A DNA stretch of 64,000 bases, taken from contig JAGMUV010000001.1 in assembly GCA_020744425.1 (NCBI GenBank), positions 1,798,001 through 1,862,000 of the forward strand, given 5' to 3'. Below, piece after piece: positions 1-12,863 of this stretch. The notes below the pieces were generated by a model. The model made no database searches and was not told where the DNA came from. It worked only from the letters and a program-made list of their open reading frames with translations. The first letter of the stretch is position 1. Every line of letters begins with the position of its first letter. The DNA is from Dactylonectria macrodidyma. Taxonomy: Eukaryota > Ascomycota > Sordariomycetes > Hypocreales > Nectriaceae. The position numbers were made by a program, and so were the translations under genes.

Positions 1-50
1 TTGTGACATGACGCATTCGATCGCAATGGCTGACAAAATTATCCAAACAG
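1..50 (+). other. 3' end of an intron of the PEP carboxykinase gene
   Basis: The first 50 bases do not continue the carboxykinase reading frame. They contain a branch-site-like GCTGAC near position 30 and end in AACAG at 50, immediately before in-frame coding sequence. I read this as the 3' part of a spliceosomal intron whose donor lies outside the window. Confidence 0.7.
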
Positions 51-1394
51 GTCTGGAAGATCAACCGTGAGCGTGCTGTCGACTACCTCAACACCCGAGA
101 ACGTATCTACGTCGTCGATGGTTACGCCGGCTGGGACGAGCGATACCGCATCCGCGTCCGTGTCATCTGTGCCCGCGCCTACCATGCTCTCTTCATGCGC
201 AACATGCTCATCCGCCCCCCGCGCGAGGAGCTCGAGCACTTCCACCCCGACTACACCATCTACAATGCCGGTTCCTTCCCCGCCAACCGATACACCGAGG
301 GCATGACCTCCCCCACCTCCGTCGCCATCAACTTCGACCAGAAGGAGATGGTTATCCTCGGTACCGAGTACGCCGGTGAGATGAAGAAGGGTGTCTTCAC
401 CGTCCTCTTCTACGAGATGCCCATCAAGCACAACGTCCTGACCCTGCACTCTTCTGCCAACGAGGGCAAGAACGGCGATGTAACCCTCTTCTTCGGTCTG
501 TCTGGTACTGGAAAGACCACCCTCTCTGCCGACCCCAACCGAGCCCTGATCGGTGACGACGAGCATTGCTGGAGCGATCACGGTGTCTTCAACATCGAGG
601 GTGGCTGCTACGCCAAGACCATCGGTCTGTCTGCCGAGAAGGAGCCCGATATCTTCGGTGCCATCCGCTACGGTTCTGTCCTCGAGAACGTTGTCTTCGA
701 CCCCGAGACCCGCGAGGTCGACTACGACGACTGCACCCTCACCGAGAACACCCGCTGCGCCTACCCGATCGAGTACATCTCCAACGCCAAGATCCCTTGC
801 CTGTCAGATAACTCGCCCTCTAACATCGTCCTCCTCACTTGCGACGCCCGCGGTGTCCTGCCCCCCATTTCCAAGCTCGACCGCTCGCAGACCATGTTCC
901 ACTTCATCTCTGGATACACCTCCAAGATGGCCGGTACCGAAGACGGTGTCAACGAGCCCCAGGCTACCTTCTCCAGCTGCTTTGCCCAGCCCTTCCTCGC
1001 CCTGCACCCCATGAAGTACGCCAGCATGCTCGCCGACAAGATCGAGAAGCATGGCGCCAACGCTTGGCTCCTCAACACCGGTTGGGTCGGTGCCGGTTTC
1101 GCCCAGGGCGGCAAGCGATGCCCCCTGAAGTACACTCGCGCCATCCTCGACGCCATCCACTCCGGCGAGCTCGCCAAGGTCGAGTACGAGACCTACGGTG
1201 TCTTCAACCTCCAGGTCCCCAAGACCTGCCCCAACGTCCCCGCCGAGCTGCTCAACCCCCAGAAGGCCTGGACCGCCGGCGAGGAGTCCTTCGGCAACGA
1301 GGTTGTTAAGCTGGGCAAGCTGTTCCGCGAGAACTTCACCAAGTACGAGAGCGAGGCCACCGAAGACGTCGTCAAGGCTGGCCCCCAGGTTTAA
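51..1394 (+). CDS. PCK1: Phosphoenolpyruvate carboxykinase (ATP), 3' exon, partial
   Basis: This exon encodes the C-terminal 447 residues of ATP-dependent PEP carboxykinase, the cytosolic enzyme that converts oxaloacetate and ATP to PEP, CO2 and ADP in the first committed step of gluconeogenesis. The frame opens with [14 protein letters not shown] and carries the family landmarks in order: the [16 protein letters not shown] substrate segment, the P-loop [15 protein letters not shown], the metal-binding GDDEHCW, the EGGCYAKTI segment and the nucleotide-binding [13 protein letters not shown]. The full enzyme is usually about 540-550 residues, so roughly 100 N-terminal residues lie upstream behind the intron ending at 50. 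Codon use is strongly C-ending, as expected for a highly expressed fungal gene. The stop is TAA at 1392-1394. In fungi the gene is typically induced on C2/C3 carbon sources and repressed by glucose, but the promoter is not in view. Confidence 0.97.
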   Translation, partial: VWKINRERAVDYLNTRERIYVVDGYAGWDERYRIRVRVICARAYHALFMRNMLIRPPREELEHFHPDYTIYNAGSFPANRYTEGMTSPTSVAINFDQKEMVILGTEYAGEMKKGVFTVLFYEMPIKHNVLTLHSSANEGKNGDVTLFFGLSGTGKTTLSADPNRALIGDDEHCWSDHGVFNIEGGCYAKTIGLSAEKEPDIFGAIRYGSVLENVVFDPETREVDYDDCTLTENTRCAYPIEYISNAKIPCLSDNSPSNIVLLTCDARGVLPPISKLDRSQTMFHFISGYTSKMAGTEDGVNEPQATFSSCFAQPFLALHPMKYASMLADKIEKHGANAWLLNTGWVGAGFAQGGKRCPLKYTRAILDAIHSGELAKVEYETYGVFNLQVPKTCPNVPAELLNPQKAWTAGEESFGNEVVKLGKLFRENFTKYESEATEDVVKAGPQV

Positions 1395-2505
1395 GAAGGT
1401 TTGCGATGGATGGTTCAAGAATGATTGGCGGCAAATCAGCATTTCGATTTTTTTGGGTCGGCGTCTTCCATGGCAGCCAGGCTGCCCTGCTTTTCAATTT
1501 GATGGGATATGGATGAGATTGTGTGTAATGTAGGCATGAGCAAAGCTTTACGAATCTTGCAAGCAATAGAAAAAGTATATATCATCTACATAAGATTGGT
1601 TCTCTAAATTGGTATCCTATGTGACGTTAAATGGAAAACGGGATTGAAGACAAAGTGGTTGACGAGATGGCTGTCAAGAAAAATGAAACAGGCTCTCTGG
1701 TGAAAACGGATCATGGACGATCACTTTGTAGAGAGTAAAGGCTTTGATCTTGTAAACCCGCCTTCATCACGATAACAAAGTTACCTAGTAGAAAGAATTA
1801 GACAACGACTTTCCCCAGTGTTTTGTATCTAGTACATTTTTCGCGTCTGAGAGTCCACTGGGGGAAAGAAAACACCGGAATGGAGGCCAGGCTAAAATTA
1901 GTGAGCTCTAATACTTAAAAAAGCAATGATAATTTCTTTATACAATAAATTCTGATTATTTGAAAAAAAAAAAAAAAAAAAAAAAAAAATAGGAAAAGTA
2001 ATAGAGCTCAATCTTCTACTGTGGATTTTTATTTAATTTATTTATTTTCTTAGCTGAAATAAGAAGATTTGAAGCAATAGGTAATAGGTAGCTGCCACAA
2101 TAAGCCAGTCAGATTTCTAGTGTACTAGTAGGAAGGTGTGTGGGTATTATTTACAACCGCGATAGGCCGTTCTATTCCGGTGTTTTTTTTTTCCCACTAG
2201 AGAGTTAACTAGCAGAAAACTTGGGCAGATAGAATTGGGACATGAAGGTCGCGTGTGGCGAGTTTCTAACCCCTCCAAAATCTTGCTTATCGATAAGGCG
2301 TCATGTTCGCTGATAACACTGTGAACTAGGGTCCTATCTTTGGCCCAGAGCGATTCGTGAGCGTTCACAGTGCGGGGTTGTGTGCAAGCATGTTATTGGG
2401 GGCGAGTTGCTAGAGGAACCAGCCAAACTCAACAAAGACAGGTACAGTACCTACAGGTAACATCTTCACGCAGAGTCACCGACACGCACGCGTTGCAATC
2501 GGCCC
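1395..2505. other. Intergenic: PCK1 3' flank, AT-rich island, A27 tract, SNF2-gene leader
   Basis: No gene is visible. The first few hundred bases are the carboxykinase 3' flank. From about 1860 to 2060 the sequence is very AT-rich and holds an uninterrupted run of 27 A at 1963-1989. The last 150 bases before 2506 are probably the leader of the next gene. Confidence 0.6.
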
Positions 2506-5500
2506 ATGAACAGCAACAACCCGAGGCCGAAGCCCCTTTTCAAATCTTCGAAGCCTGGAGCTTCTTTCGCATTTAAGCCGCGCACCACTCTCTCGTCGAC
2601 TCAAGACCCAGACTTCTCCAAGGCGAAACCCCCGCTACGGCAAGAGAATCTGACACCCACCACGAACAATACCAACACCAACAAGAGCAAGTCTCGCCTT
2701 AACGATACCACCGCTCTCAAAGACCTTAGCGGCGTCATGGTCAAGGAACGCGCGCCTCCAAAGGCGCCCCTGCAGTCCATCGTTCCGAATGGCGGACGTG
2801 AGCAGTCACCAGACGAGGACGTCATCGCCTTGATGAGCGGCCTCGCATCGCTCAAGGGCCAAGTCCATGGGGAATCAGGAGATGTATTCAACTTGTCCGG
2901 CAGCTCCGCAACGAACCGGCTGGCATTTGGCCACCCGACCAAGATGATGTCGTCTCGCAAGCAGAGAGCCGACCCATTCTTACGGCAAAAGACACGACCC
3001 GAGCACCACCTCGACTCGAGCAGAGTCACCGGCCCGAAACCCACCGTATATCAGGATAGAAAGCCCCCGCCGATGCAGATGTTCAGCTCAAACGCCCCGA
3101 TTGCCCCACCGAAGAAATATGGGGGGGAGGAGTTCTTCACAGACCCCGCAAAAGCGAGCGCGGATCTCAAGGCCCTGCTCGAGGGTGGGATGGATGAGGA
3201 CGATGATGAAGGAGAGGGAGTGGAGGAAGCAGAAGTGCTAAAGAAGCTGCAAGAGTCCCAGGGCAGCGAAAACGAAGATGGGACTAGCAGTGAAGCCAAG
3301 AAGGAGATAAAGAAGGCAGACACAACCAAGGTCGCCAAGGACGGGACTGTGGACGGCCTTAAGGTGAAGCTGTTACCACACCAAGTAGAAGGTGTCCAGT
3401 GGATGCGCGGTCGAGAGCTCGGCCCCATCAAGCGAGGAAAGGTTCCCAAGGGCGGAATCCTTGCTGATGACATGGGTCTAGGCAAGACACTGCAAACCAT
3501 CTCCCTACTCCTCACAAATCGGAAACCAGAAAAGGATGCCCCGGGGTGGAAGAAGAACTTCGAGAAGATCGAGAAAACCACACTCGTGGTCGCACCGCTG
3601 GCGCTCATTCGACAATGGGAGCACGAGATCAAGGACAAGGTGGAGAGGTCCCAAGGACTTAAAGTCTGCGTGCACCACGGGCCGCAGCGAACGAAGCGTT
3701 TCCAAGACTTGGCCCTTTACGATGTAGTTATCACTACCTACCAGATTCTCGTCTCAGAGCACAACCACTCTTCAGATGCTGAGGGTGGCGTTAAGGCAGG
3801 GTGCTTTGGGCTTCATTGGTGGCGAGTTGTCCTCGACGAGGCCCACACGGTGAAGAACCGCAACGCGAAAGCCACCAAGGCGTGCTATGCCCTTCGCTCC
3901 GAGTATCGGTGGTGCTTGTCTGGCACTCCTATGCAGAACAACCTAGACGAGCTCCAGTCTCTCGTCAAGTTCCTCCGCATCAGCCCCTACGATGACCTGA
4001 AGGAATGGAAGGCTCACATTGATTTGCCTTTGAAGAATGGAAAGGGACACATTGCCATCCGCAGACTACACAGTCTACTTCGCTGCTTTATGAAGCGGCG
4101 AACGAAAGAGATCCTCAAGGAGGCTGGCGCACTCAACCCTGGTGGTAAGCCGTCTGCTGAGGGCGAAGCATCGTCAACTGGGTTCAAGGTTACTGAGCGC
4201 AAGGTTGTTACTGTATCAACCGAGCTGTCCCCCGCAGAGCGCAAGTTCTACAAGCGCCTAGAGGCCCGCGCTGACCGGAGCATCGAAGCCATGATGCGCG
4301 GCCGGGTCAATTACGCCAACGCACTTACCCTCCTCCTTCGACTGCGGCAAGCATGCAACCACCCAAAACTGTTGGAGGGAAAACTAGACAAGGACAGGGA
4401 CGCACTGACAACAGACTCAAGCCAAAAGCCCCAAGACACAGATGTTGATGCCATGGCTGATATGTTCGCCGGCATGGGTATTGAGTCCAAAACCTGTAAC
4501 ATCTGCGGACGGGGGTTGAATACCCTAGATACCAGATTGGGGAGGGACATTTGCACAGAATGTCATGATGATTTGGCATACTTTAACTCCCTCGAGAAAG
4601 AGGAGAAGAAAAAGACGTCCAAGTCCAAAAAGCACAAATCTAAGAAGAACAAGTCGAAAAAGCATCTGGATGGTAAAGCTATTGAGAAGAAGGTCGAAGG
4701 GGAGGATGTTGAATCACCTAACAAAAGTATCCGTCGCCCTCGAAACCGTAATGCCGTTCTCGACAGCGAAGACGAGGAAGAGGCTGAATCACCTGTTAAA
4801 GCCGGTCGTCGCCCTCGCAACCGCAACATCGCCCTTGATAGTGAGGACGAGGAGGCTGAGGGGAGCTGGCTCGTTCCCGAGGATGAGCAAGCTCCCCTTC
4901 GGCTCGGCAAGGCTGGTGGAGAGGAAGACGAGAATGCCGAAGGCGGCGGTGACTGGCTAGGCTCTGAGGACTCGGAAGACGAGGACCAGAGCAAAACTCA
5001 GGACCAGAGCAACCTCAGCAGCTTCATCGTAGACGACGAGGCAGCCAAGAAAGAGAAGGGATACCAGTCGGTCGGTGACGTGTCCGATGACGATGACGAT
5101 GATGATGATGATTCGCTACTGTCCGTGTCTGCCCTCACAAAGCAGATGGCAGCTCAGACGTTGGATGATGCTCAAGACACCTCCGTAGCCGATACTAGCA
5201 CGGCGGATACCACAACGGCAGATTCTTCTGTAGCGGACACTACCACGGCGGACACCATCAATATTCCTGACTCCGAAGCCTCAGACTCCGAAGCTTCAGA
5301 CTCCAATGTATCAGACTCCGAAGAGGACTCCTCTATTCTCTCATCCGACGATGACGATGTCCGCCATTCCGCCTTCAGCGCACAGCCAACCCAAGTCCTA
5401 GCGTCAGCCAAGATCCGCGAGCTGACCAAGATTCTACGGGCAGAGGTCTATGAACACAAGTTTATCGTCTTCTCCCAGTTTACCTCTATGCTGGACCTCG

Positions 5501-6129
5501 TGGAACCGTTCCTCCGCAAAGAAGGATTCCGCTTTGTTCGCTACGACGGATCGATGAAGAATGACGAGCGTGAAGAGAGTCTGCGGAGCTTGCGGTCAGA
5601 CAAGCGGACGCGTGTCCTCCTGTGCAGTCTCAAGTGTGGTAGCCTGGGACTTAATCTCACGGCCGCAACGAGAGTCGTTATCCTTGAGCCGTTCTGGAAT
5701 CCCGTAAGTGTTTAACTCCTGGACTGTCTGTACTCTTCGCCTTCGGTATGCTAACTCGGATTTTAGTTCGTTGAGGAACAAGCTATCGACCGTGTTCATC
5801 GCCTCACGCAGACCGTCGACGTCATTATCTACAAGCTGACTGTCACCAAGACAGTCGAAGAGCGTATCCTCGACTTGCAGAACAAGAAGCGTCTTCTCGC
5901 TGAACAGGCTATCGAGGGCAGCATGAAGAAGGGTGCCTTCAAGCTTGATCTTAACGAACTCATCAATCTGTTCAAGCCCGGCCAAGACGATAATCACGCC
6001 CTACTAGGCGCAACTGATGACGGCGAGGTGGAGAGTATTGAGGACCGGGGTTACCGGGCCGCGATGATGATGAAGAAGAAGCCTACGATGGCGAGGCAGG
6101 AGAGTGAGGTTTACGGTCGGCGATGGTAG
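2506..6129 (+). CDS. SNF2/Rad54-family ATPase with a long acidic insertion
   Basis: Two exons (2506-5703, 5767-6129) separated by a 63-nt intron with donor GTAAGT, branch TGCTAAC and acceptor TTTTAG give 1186 residues. The protein is a chromatin-remodelling/DNA-translocase ATPase of the Rad5/Rad16-like SNF2 group, expected in the nucleus. Motif I (GILADDMGLGKT, near residue 325), motif Ia (VVAPLALIRQWEHEI), DEAH box (VVLDEAH, near 444), motif III (LSGTPMQNNLDEL) and the C-terminal lobe (FIVFSQFTSMLD, GSLGLNLTAATRVV, FWNPFVEEQAIDRVHRLTQ) are all present. Between the lobes is a small CxxC/CxxC zinc-like motif (CNIC near 664, CTEC near 683), then a lysine-rich and highly acidic low-complexity stretch of nearly 300 residues. 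The zinc motif is not a full RING finger, so I do not call it Rad5, Rad16 or Uls1. The start is the first in-frame ATG; another protein name within this SNF2 branch is possible. Confidence 0.9.
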
Positions 6130-7757
6130 ACGATACCTAATACATGAGACATGCATGAATGGCGTTCAGAGGGATTACGCCAATTTTTGGGTCTGGTTAC
6201 GATCTAGTTATGGAATGATAGATGCCTGAATGAAGGTGATTACATATGTCTCCCCCATGCTTGATATATCGTGTTCTAGTGCACAGAAGTCCTGATGACA
6301 CTAAGTTCCCCCTCACATGAGAAGGTGTGATATATACAGTCTCAAGCCAAAAGTCTCTGTACACTACCAGTTCTACTCTTAAGCTCAACACCTCAATAAA
6401 AAGCTTTAGATATAAATGGGGTTTAAATTTGAGTATTATTTAGAGAGCTCTAGTTAATGAATCCCACATAACTTATTAAATCTTAAATATACTAATTCTT
6501 AACAGATTGTATTGCTGCTCTAAACGGGGAGTGTGTGGAGACTTTGGCTTAAGACTGTACCTCATCCTGTAGAAATACGAAAGAACTTTCTTGCTAATAA
6601 TACTGCGTACAAGTAACTGGGGCAATATGACATAATATCGAGGTTTAGCTAACTTACCTGTCACATACGAGGCCTTTCAAGCGAGAACACGTATGTATAC
6701 GAGGCATAGGAGGATTTCATCAGTCTTGAAAAATACGGGCAATGTGCATACAAGCAATCAACATCGGGAGATGATATTTCTCACAGGACTCAACATGCAC
6801 TAGTATTTCTGATAGTTCACCACCAGCATAATTTTATGACAGGTCAAGCGATGTAGTGTGTACAGTAGGCCTGTGACTAGAGATTTAATTGATCTCTATG
6901 TAGCTATGTTGGAATATTAAATGTGATTTCAAGTGCCTTCAACTTGACGGAAAAAAAAAAAAAAAAAAGCCTGCAATACGCCCAAGAATGTGAGATTTCC
7001 CCTTTGACATTGAAGCTAGGATTCTGCGAAACTGGGCCGCTAGGCAGCTGAGCATCATTTTTAGTAACAAGTTTGGTCCCAGAGACGAGATAGTGCTGGC
7101 ACCAAGTTTAGCTGCACAGGCTAACAGATCACAAGCGTGCTGTCGTCTAGTGCGTTTCGGTGGGGATGCTGATCGAAGCTCAGCCCCTCTGACCCCCCGA
7201 TGGATGACGAACGAGTGGCGGCCGGGCGAGCGAGCGAGCCAATCAGAGCACGCTCAGCTCGCGGCCAGACAGGCAACCCAGGTAGCAGCAGCCTGATGGA
7301 CGATTTGATACCATATCCATCTCCCATCTCCATCATCTCCATCGCACTCGAAGGGCCCATCTCTCCCTCCACCTCTCCCTCCCAGCATCCTGCAGAAATT
7401 CCCCCCCACCAGATCTGGCAACCCGAGTGCGAAGCCTAAGCCTTCTCCCCGCGCCTCCAGCAAGGACCAAGTCTACGTACGACGCCTACGACTCCCTTCG
7501 ATCCCTCTCCCACCACACAGAGCACAGCCTCGGATCATCCGCCAAACGACACCCCAACCTACGCCACAAGAACGACGTGCGTGCGACGACATCTGTCCTA
7601 TATTGCCTCTTCTCAAGCTTTGTCCTCTTCGGAATCCTCCAAATTCATCACATCGACGATACAGACCGACCTCTCCACCTCAGCGCATATCCTCCCCTTC
7701 CCTCAGTTTGCCTAATCACATAGCGCCGCCTGTTTGGCCGCACCATCACAGCCCGTC
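6130..7757. other. Intergenic: AT-rich island, A18 tract, HSE1 promoter and leader
   Basis: About 6180-6970 is AT-rich, has no credible ORF and ends in an A18 run at 6951-6968. The sequence then becomes GC-rich. A CCAAT sequence (GCCAATCAGAGC, near 7236) and pyrimidine-rich sequence from about 7320 to 7750 suggest the promoter and 5' leader of HSE1. Confidence 0.5.
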
Positions 7758-10099
7758 ATGTTTCGAGCAGCAGCAGCAGGGCCTTTCGACGATGTCGTCG
7801 GTATGTTTCCCTCTTCTACGTTCCATTTCCATCACTTCAGTCTCCCCCGTCCGTCGTCGCATGTCTCTTCCCGCCCGCCTGATCCCCAAAGCCCCACTGT
7901 CGTCATTATGATTGTGTGATCTTGCAGCTTTTGGCAGGCCGATGGATCAATGTCAGCACCGGGAAGCAGGTATTCCTAGTTGGGACCGATGTGACTGACA
8001 ATATCGCAGCCAAGGCGACCGATGAGAATCTTACCGCTGAGGACTGGGGTGCCATCATGGAGGTCTGCGACAAGGTCACCAGCGATCCGAACGGCCCCAA
8101 AGAGGTCGTTCAGAGCATGATCAAGCGCCTCGCCCATCGTAACGCGAACGTCCAGCTCTACACTCTCGAGGTATGTTTATCTTCGACAGCTCTATGCCCC
8201 AGCTACCCTAACAACCTCATTAGCTTGCACACGCCCTCTCCCAGAACTGCGGCAAGCCTATGTGGCGCGAAATCTCCAGTCGCGCGTTCACCGATGCCCT
8301 CCACCGCCTCGCCAGCGACCGCAACACCCACAGCCAGGTCAAGCCCAAGGTCCTCGAGCGCATGAAGGAATGGACCGAAATGTTCAGCGAAGACCCCGAA
8401 CTCGGCATCATGAGCCAGATCTACTATATTGTCAAGAAGAGCAATCCCACCCTCCACCCTCCCAGCGCACCCCAAAAGCGCGGCCTCACTGATATCGATC
8501 GTCAAAAGGAAGAGGACGAGCTTCAGATCGCCCTCAAGTTGAGCTTGGAGGAAGAGGAGCGCAAGAAGGCTACACCGGTCGGTTCCAGCGCGCAAGCCGG
8601 CTCCAGCGGCCAACAAGGGTCATCCACTCCCGTCGTACCTGCGGGAACCACAGCTGCCACAGTTAGCCGGGTGCGTGCCCTATTCGACTTTGCCCCGTCG
8701 GAGCCCGGCGAGCTCGAATTCAAGACGGGCGACGTCATTGCTGTTCTCGAGAGCGTCTACAAGGACTGGTGGCGAGGCTCCCTCCGGGGCAAGACCGGTA
8801 TCTTCCCCCTCAACTACGTGGAGAAGCTATCCGACCCAACCCCGGATGAGTTGCAACGCGAGGCCCAGATGGAGGCCGAGGTTTTTGCTGAAATCAAGAA
8901 CGTCGAGAAGCTATTGACCCTTTTGAGCACCTCCAACGCAGTGCCTAAGGAAGAAGACAACGAAGAAATTTCGGTATGTTCAATCTCCCTAGGACACTAG
9001 GCAGAGCCTAGATATCTAACGACTGTGTAGAAGCTGTATCACCAAACGTTGGCCATACGGCCAAAACTAATCAAGCTGATCGAGAAGTATTCGCAGAAGA
9101 AAGGTGAGCATCTGCACTCACTTAATGGCATGACCATTTACTCATAGAAGATAGACGACTTCACCCAGCTCAACGAGAAGTTCATCAAGGCCCGACGGGA
9201 CTACGAATCCCTCCTCGAATCCTCCATGGCGCACCCGCCTCAGCCCAACTATCAGCAGTATGCTATTCGGCCAGGGCCTCCGGGACAGGGCTATGGAGGA
9301 TATCCTCCTCAACCACCGCCAGAGCAAGACCCGAGATATGCTGGTCCCCGTCATGGTAAGCAGGCGATACTCACCCTATTGCGGGGTTAGTCATGACGGA
9401 TACTGATTGTCTCTAGATCACCCAACTTATCAAACATCATCTCCTCCTCCCAACTTCCAACCCCAATCACAAAACACAGCTCCTTTCTATGTTGCTGGAG
9501 CCGAAATCTCGGCCTCCCAGCATCAGTACCCGCCAAGGACTCAGACTCCTCCCGACGGCAGACAGCCTGCTCCTATCAACACCTCTCCTCCAGCCCAAGC
9601 CTACACGCCTTATTCTCACCCACCTCACCATGACTCCAACCCATACTCACAGCCCCCACTGGGCCAGCAGCGTCCCACGAGCACTTACGGCGCTCAAGAG
9701 CTAGCCACGTCGGTGTACGATTCACCCATCGCGCCCAACAACCCCAACTCAGCCGCCACATACTCGAGCTCCGTATACTCACCAGAGGATCAGGCCAATA
9801 ACAACATCCCCCCTTCAAACGCATATGCTCCCCAGCACCAGCAGCCGCCCCCCGTCCAGTACCAGAGCTATGTGCCTCCTGACCAGGCACCCCCTGCAGT
9901 TCCAACGGGACAGCCACCACAGCCATCTCACAACGTGATGACGCCTCCCCAGCAGTCCGGCAGCAGTGCATACGATGCCCGCTACAACCTGCCTAGCCAG
10001 GCTCCTGCTCAGCAACAGTTCAAGCCTTATGTTCCCCCGGGCGATGGTCCCTCTGCCCCAGCTCCCAGCGACTACTATCGACAGAACGGCGTGTACTAG
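7758..10099 (+). CDS. HSE1: Class E vacuolar sorting protein HSE1 (STAM homologue, ESCRT-0)
   Basis: Six exons (7758-7800, 8010-8170, 8224-8973, 9031-9103, 9155-9355, 9417-10099) give 636 residues with consistent phases. HSE1 pairs with Vps27 in the ESCRT-0 complex on endosomes and sorts ubiquitinated membrane cargo into multivesicular bodies. The N-terminus (MFRAAAAGPFDDVV, then AKATDENLTAEDWG) and the first ~150 residues form a VHS domain. A ubiquitin-interacting motif follows (EEDELQIALKLSLEEEE, near 164-180), then an SH3 domain (ALFDFAPSEPGELEFKTGD to GIFPLNYVEKL, near 217-271), a helical GAT-like core (near 300-390) and a Pro/Gln/Tyr-rich tail. The first intron is 209 nt and begins after only 43 coding bases; the others are 51-61 nt. 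The fourth splice joins GAAGAAAG to ACGACTTC, restoring KKDDFTQLNEKF. The order VHS-UIM-SH3-GAT is diagnostic of the family. Confidence 0.95.
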
Positions 10100-12863
10100 A
10101 TTGGCGTATACTTGAATCAGGGCAGGAAGACTCAGAAAGCTGGTGCGTCGGAAGCTTTTAGTAGCGACTCACACAAATGATTTGTTTCCTTCTCGACTTG
10201 ATATGTCCCGCCTACGGTTTCATGATGTGTGTGCTTGGGATGGGCGGATTGGTACTCTTTGGGTCTTTGGTTATTCTTTCCATGTACGATACCATTACGG
10301 GCGAAGCCATTCATTCCCTTGGCTTGTCATTGAATGAGAAGTATCGTTAGCCTTAATTGAGATATTGGATGACCAAGTTGAACATAGCAACCGCCTACAT
10401 TACTATAACCTAGTCGCAGTCATCATAGTCAAAACAGTCATCGCAATCGGCCACCAGCTGTAGGAAGACAATTTTTTGCTATATGCACGAAAAATCATTT
10501 ACACCGAAGCAATAGACTACGTCCCTAACTTTCAGCAAGAACGAGGAGCCTGCCATAAGAGCGTAGCGATGCCTGCTCCAAAGTGTAGCGGAAGTTGTAG
10601 CAAAGGCGGCAACAGGACTCTGGATGTCTAACAAAAGGTGGCTGAATGGCTGAAATAAATAACTGCAGGACAGTAGGCCTTAGCAAACTCCGAAAGGCAT
10701 TTGGGCGCTTTAAAAAGCGGACTTTAGAGGCATTTGAGAGGCTAATTAGTTACATGTGTATTATTTTCTGTATATAGCAAAAGTCATTAGTGCATCTAGC
10801 AATACAGGCCTTGACCAGGCCCATGGCCGATATTAGCTATCTTGGAAGGCCTCTGGCCAGCATATCAAGAGGAATTCAAAGGCAACAATTCCTTTCTAGA
10901 AAAACTGGTTCTAAGTTGTGGATAAATTGCATTGGCACGTTACAAACCTCAAGCGCGGGGCGATGTGTGTTGGTGTAAAGAGTATGTTGTGGCCGCTGAC
11001 CCGACATCCACGCTCTTCTGCCAGCAGCAGTTACCAAGTAGCTTGGGAGACTGTTGCTGGAACCCTGAAAAGAAAACCCGACGGACGGGTCCAGCCAATC
11101 GGGAATATCGGACAAGGCGCTTTTTCTGGGGTTGAGGCGCGAGCGAGGCCCGTGGTTCTCGTTCCTCCTTTAAGGTTCCATTATGATGCAGACAGCGGTC
11201 CTAGTCACGAGACCAGTTCAAGTAGAATGCAGAATGGGGTCTGGTAAGGCTGAGTCACAAATGCCGGTCTCGCATTGCTGAGGACAAGCTCTATCTGACA
11301 TCTGACCACTGCGTGCGCGGTCCGAGTCGTCTCACAATGCCTATTGTTCGGAGGATCCTGGCTAGAACGAATCACCGATTCGCTTGCTGCCGGGGTCGGG
11401 CTGGGGAGTGCTGTGACGTACTCCCTTGGTGAGCGGTTCGTGGCGACGACGTCGATTGTATTTGCTTTCTTATTTGCCCATGCCAATGCGGAATCTGCGA
11501 GTCTGTGAGAGTGCGAATAGCAAGGCACCAGGAATGAGTGCTGGAGCCGACGAGTCAGGGACTAACCAGGGTCGTATCTGCGATTCCCCAGTGCCCGAAG
11601 CGAAGCGAAAGCTCCTGTTTAGAAGAGTGAGTGACGCGGAGCATGCCGTGTTCGCACCGAGGACGCCGGGGGTCGAGTTCCAGTTCCAGCAGCTGAAGGC
11701 AGATTCCTAAAAATGCGCTGGTGCTTGCCGACTTCCCTGACCATCAACTAATGCTTGATTGCGTTGTCGGAGCACTCATTCCATCGCATTCCACAATCGG
11801 ACTCGCGATGAAGGCTAAGTTACCTGCCTACCCTTCTTCCCCCCCAATCCCGGGCCTGAACTTCGTCATCGTCGTTTCCTCGTCTCGCTTGTTCGCGGTT
11901 TTATTTTAGTCTTCACTCCTATCGACCTTAGCTCATAATTCCAGAGCTTCTTAGCCCACTGGCAGCGTCTCCAAATTCAAAACCGCTTGTTTACTGCACA
12001 TGAAAACTATTGTTTTGCAGGCAGCCATTCCCACTTTGCCCTCGCCATTGCAACATCGACCACCACCTCTCACATCTGGACCTGCTCTTCTCACGACACT
12101 CATCCCTCTCAGAGACCTTGTCCAGGTAGCTTGCTGGGAATTAGTCCAAGACCGGTGTCTCGGCACCACTAGCAACGACCCCATTTCATCTCCCGGTTCG
12201 TCGTTGATTGCCTGGGGGCAGGCCCTTGGACCTTGTCTTGGACCTTGTCTTGGTGAGGAATTGCGGCGACGAGAGCAGGCCGCTTTCTCGTCGTCGGCTC
12301 GCCTACTCCTAGCTCCTCTTCTCTCCTTCTCTCCCTTGACGCATACTTCTGTCCTGTATCCTACACAACAATCTTTTTTCCAACCAGCCCGCCCGTTGCT
12401 TACCGCCATTGACTCGAGTCCGACACTGCGCTGGCCCTACCAGGAAGCTTCGAGCTAAAGCCTCTAGCGACGCGCGACTCTCGGTTCTTGGTTAACAAGC
12501 CCCATCTACCGCCCTCTCTCCATCTTTTCATCGCTCCCTCGTCTGCCACCGTCCAAATTCGCAAAAGAAAAAACCCGTCGACTACGACTGCCACAGAACA
12601 CCCCATGACAGCGGTCATTCGGGTCGCCGGCTCGGCCAGGAGGGACACGTACTAGAAGCCTAGAATCAGCCTCGGTGCCGCAGCATATTCGGCTTCCGTT
12701 AATCACACGCACGTCGGCAACGCCAACGCAACGCAACGCGCAGTAGCACAGCTCCTGGTAGCACTCGAAGCTCAGCTCTCCCTGCACTCAGCACTGAAGA
12801 ATTGCCCAGCCGCACACAAGCCAGCACCAGAACCGGCACCGGCCACTGCCATTTCCAGCAACC
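10100..12863. other. Intergenic region containing a dispersed repeat and a long pyrimidine-rich leader
   Basis: The HSE1 3' flank is followed by an AT-rich stretch (about 10330-10800), repeat copy 1 (10803-11043), then about 1.8 kb of mixed-composition sequence without a recognisable protein. From about 12040 to 12860 the plus strand is CT-rich and is probably the promoter and leader of the downstream gene. Short open frames here have no family resemblance or clean splice context. Confidence 0.5.
10803..11043. repeat. Dispersed repeat, copy 1
   Basis: This stretch is strongly similar, in the same orientation, to about 48795-49047. Shared blocks include CTATCTTGGAAGGCCT, CCTTTCTAGAAAAA, ACGTTACAAACCTCAAGCGC, GTGTGTTGGTGTAAAGAGTA and CATCCACGCTCTTCTGC. 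Most differences between the copies are transitions. It encodes nothing recognisable, and no transposase is nearby. It is probably a non-autonomous element or a solo terminal repeat. Confidence 0.85.
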
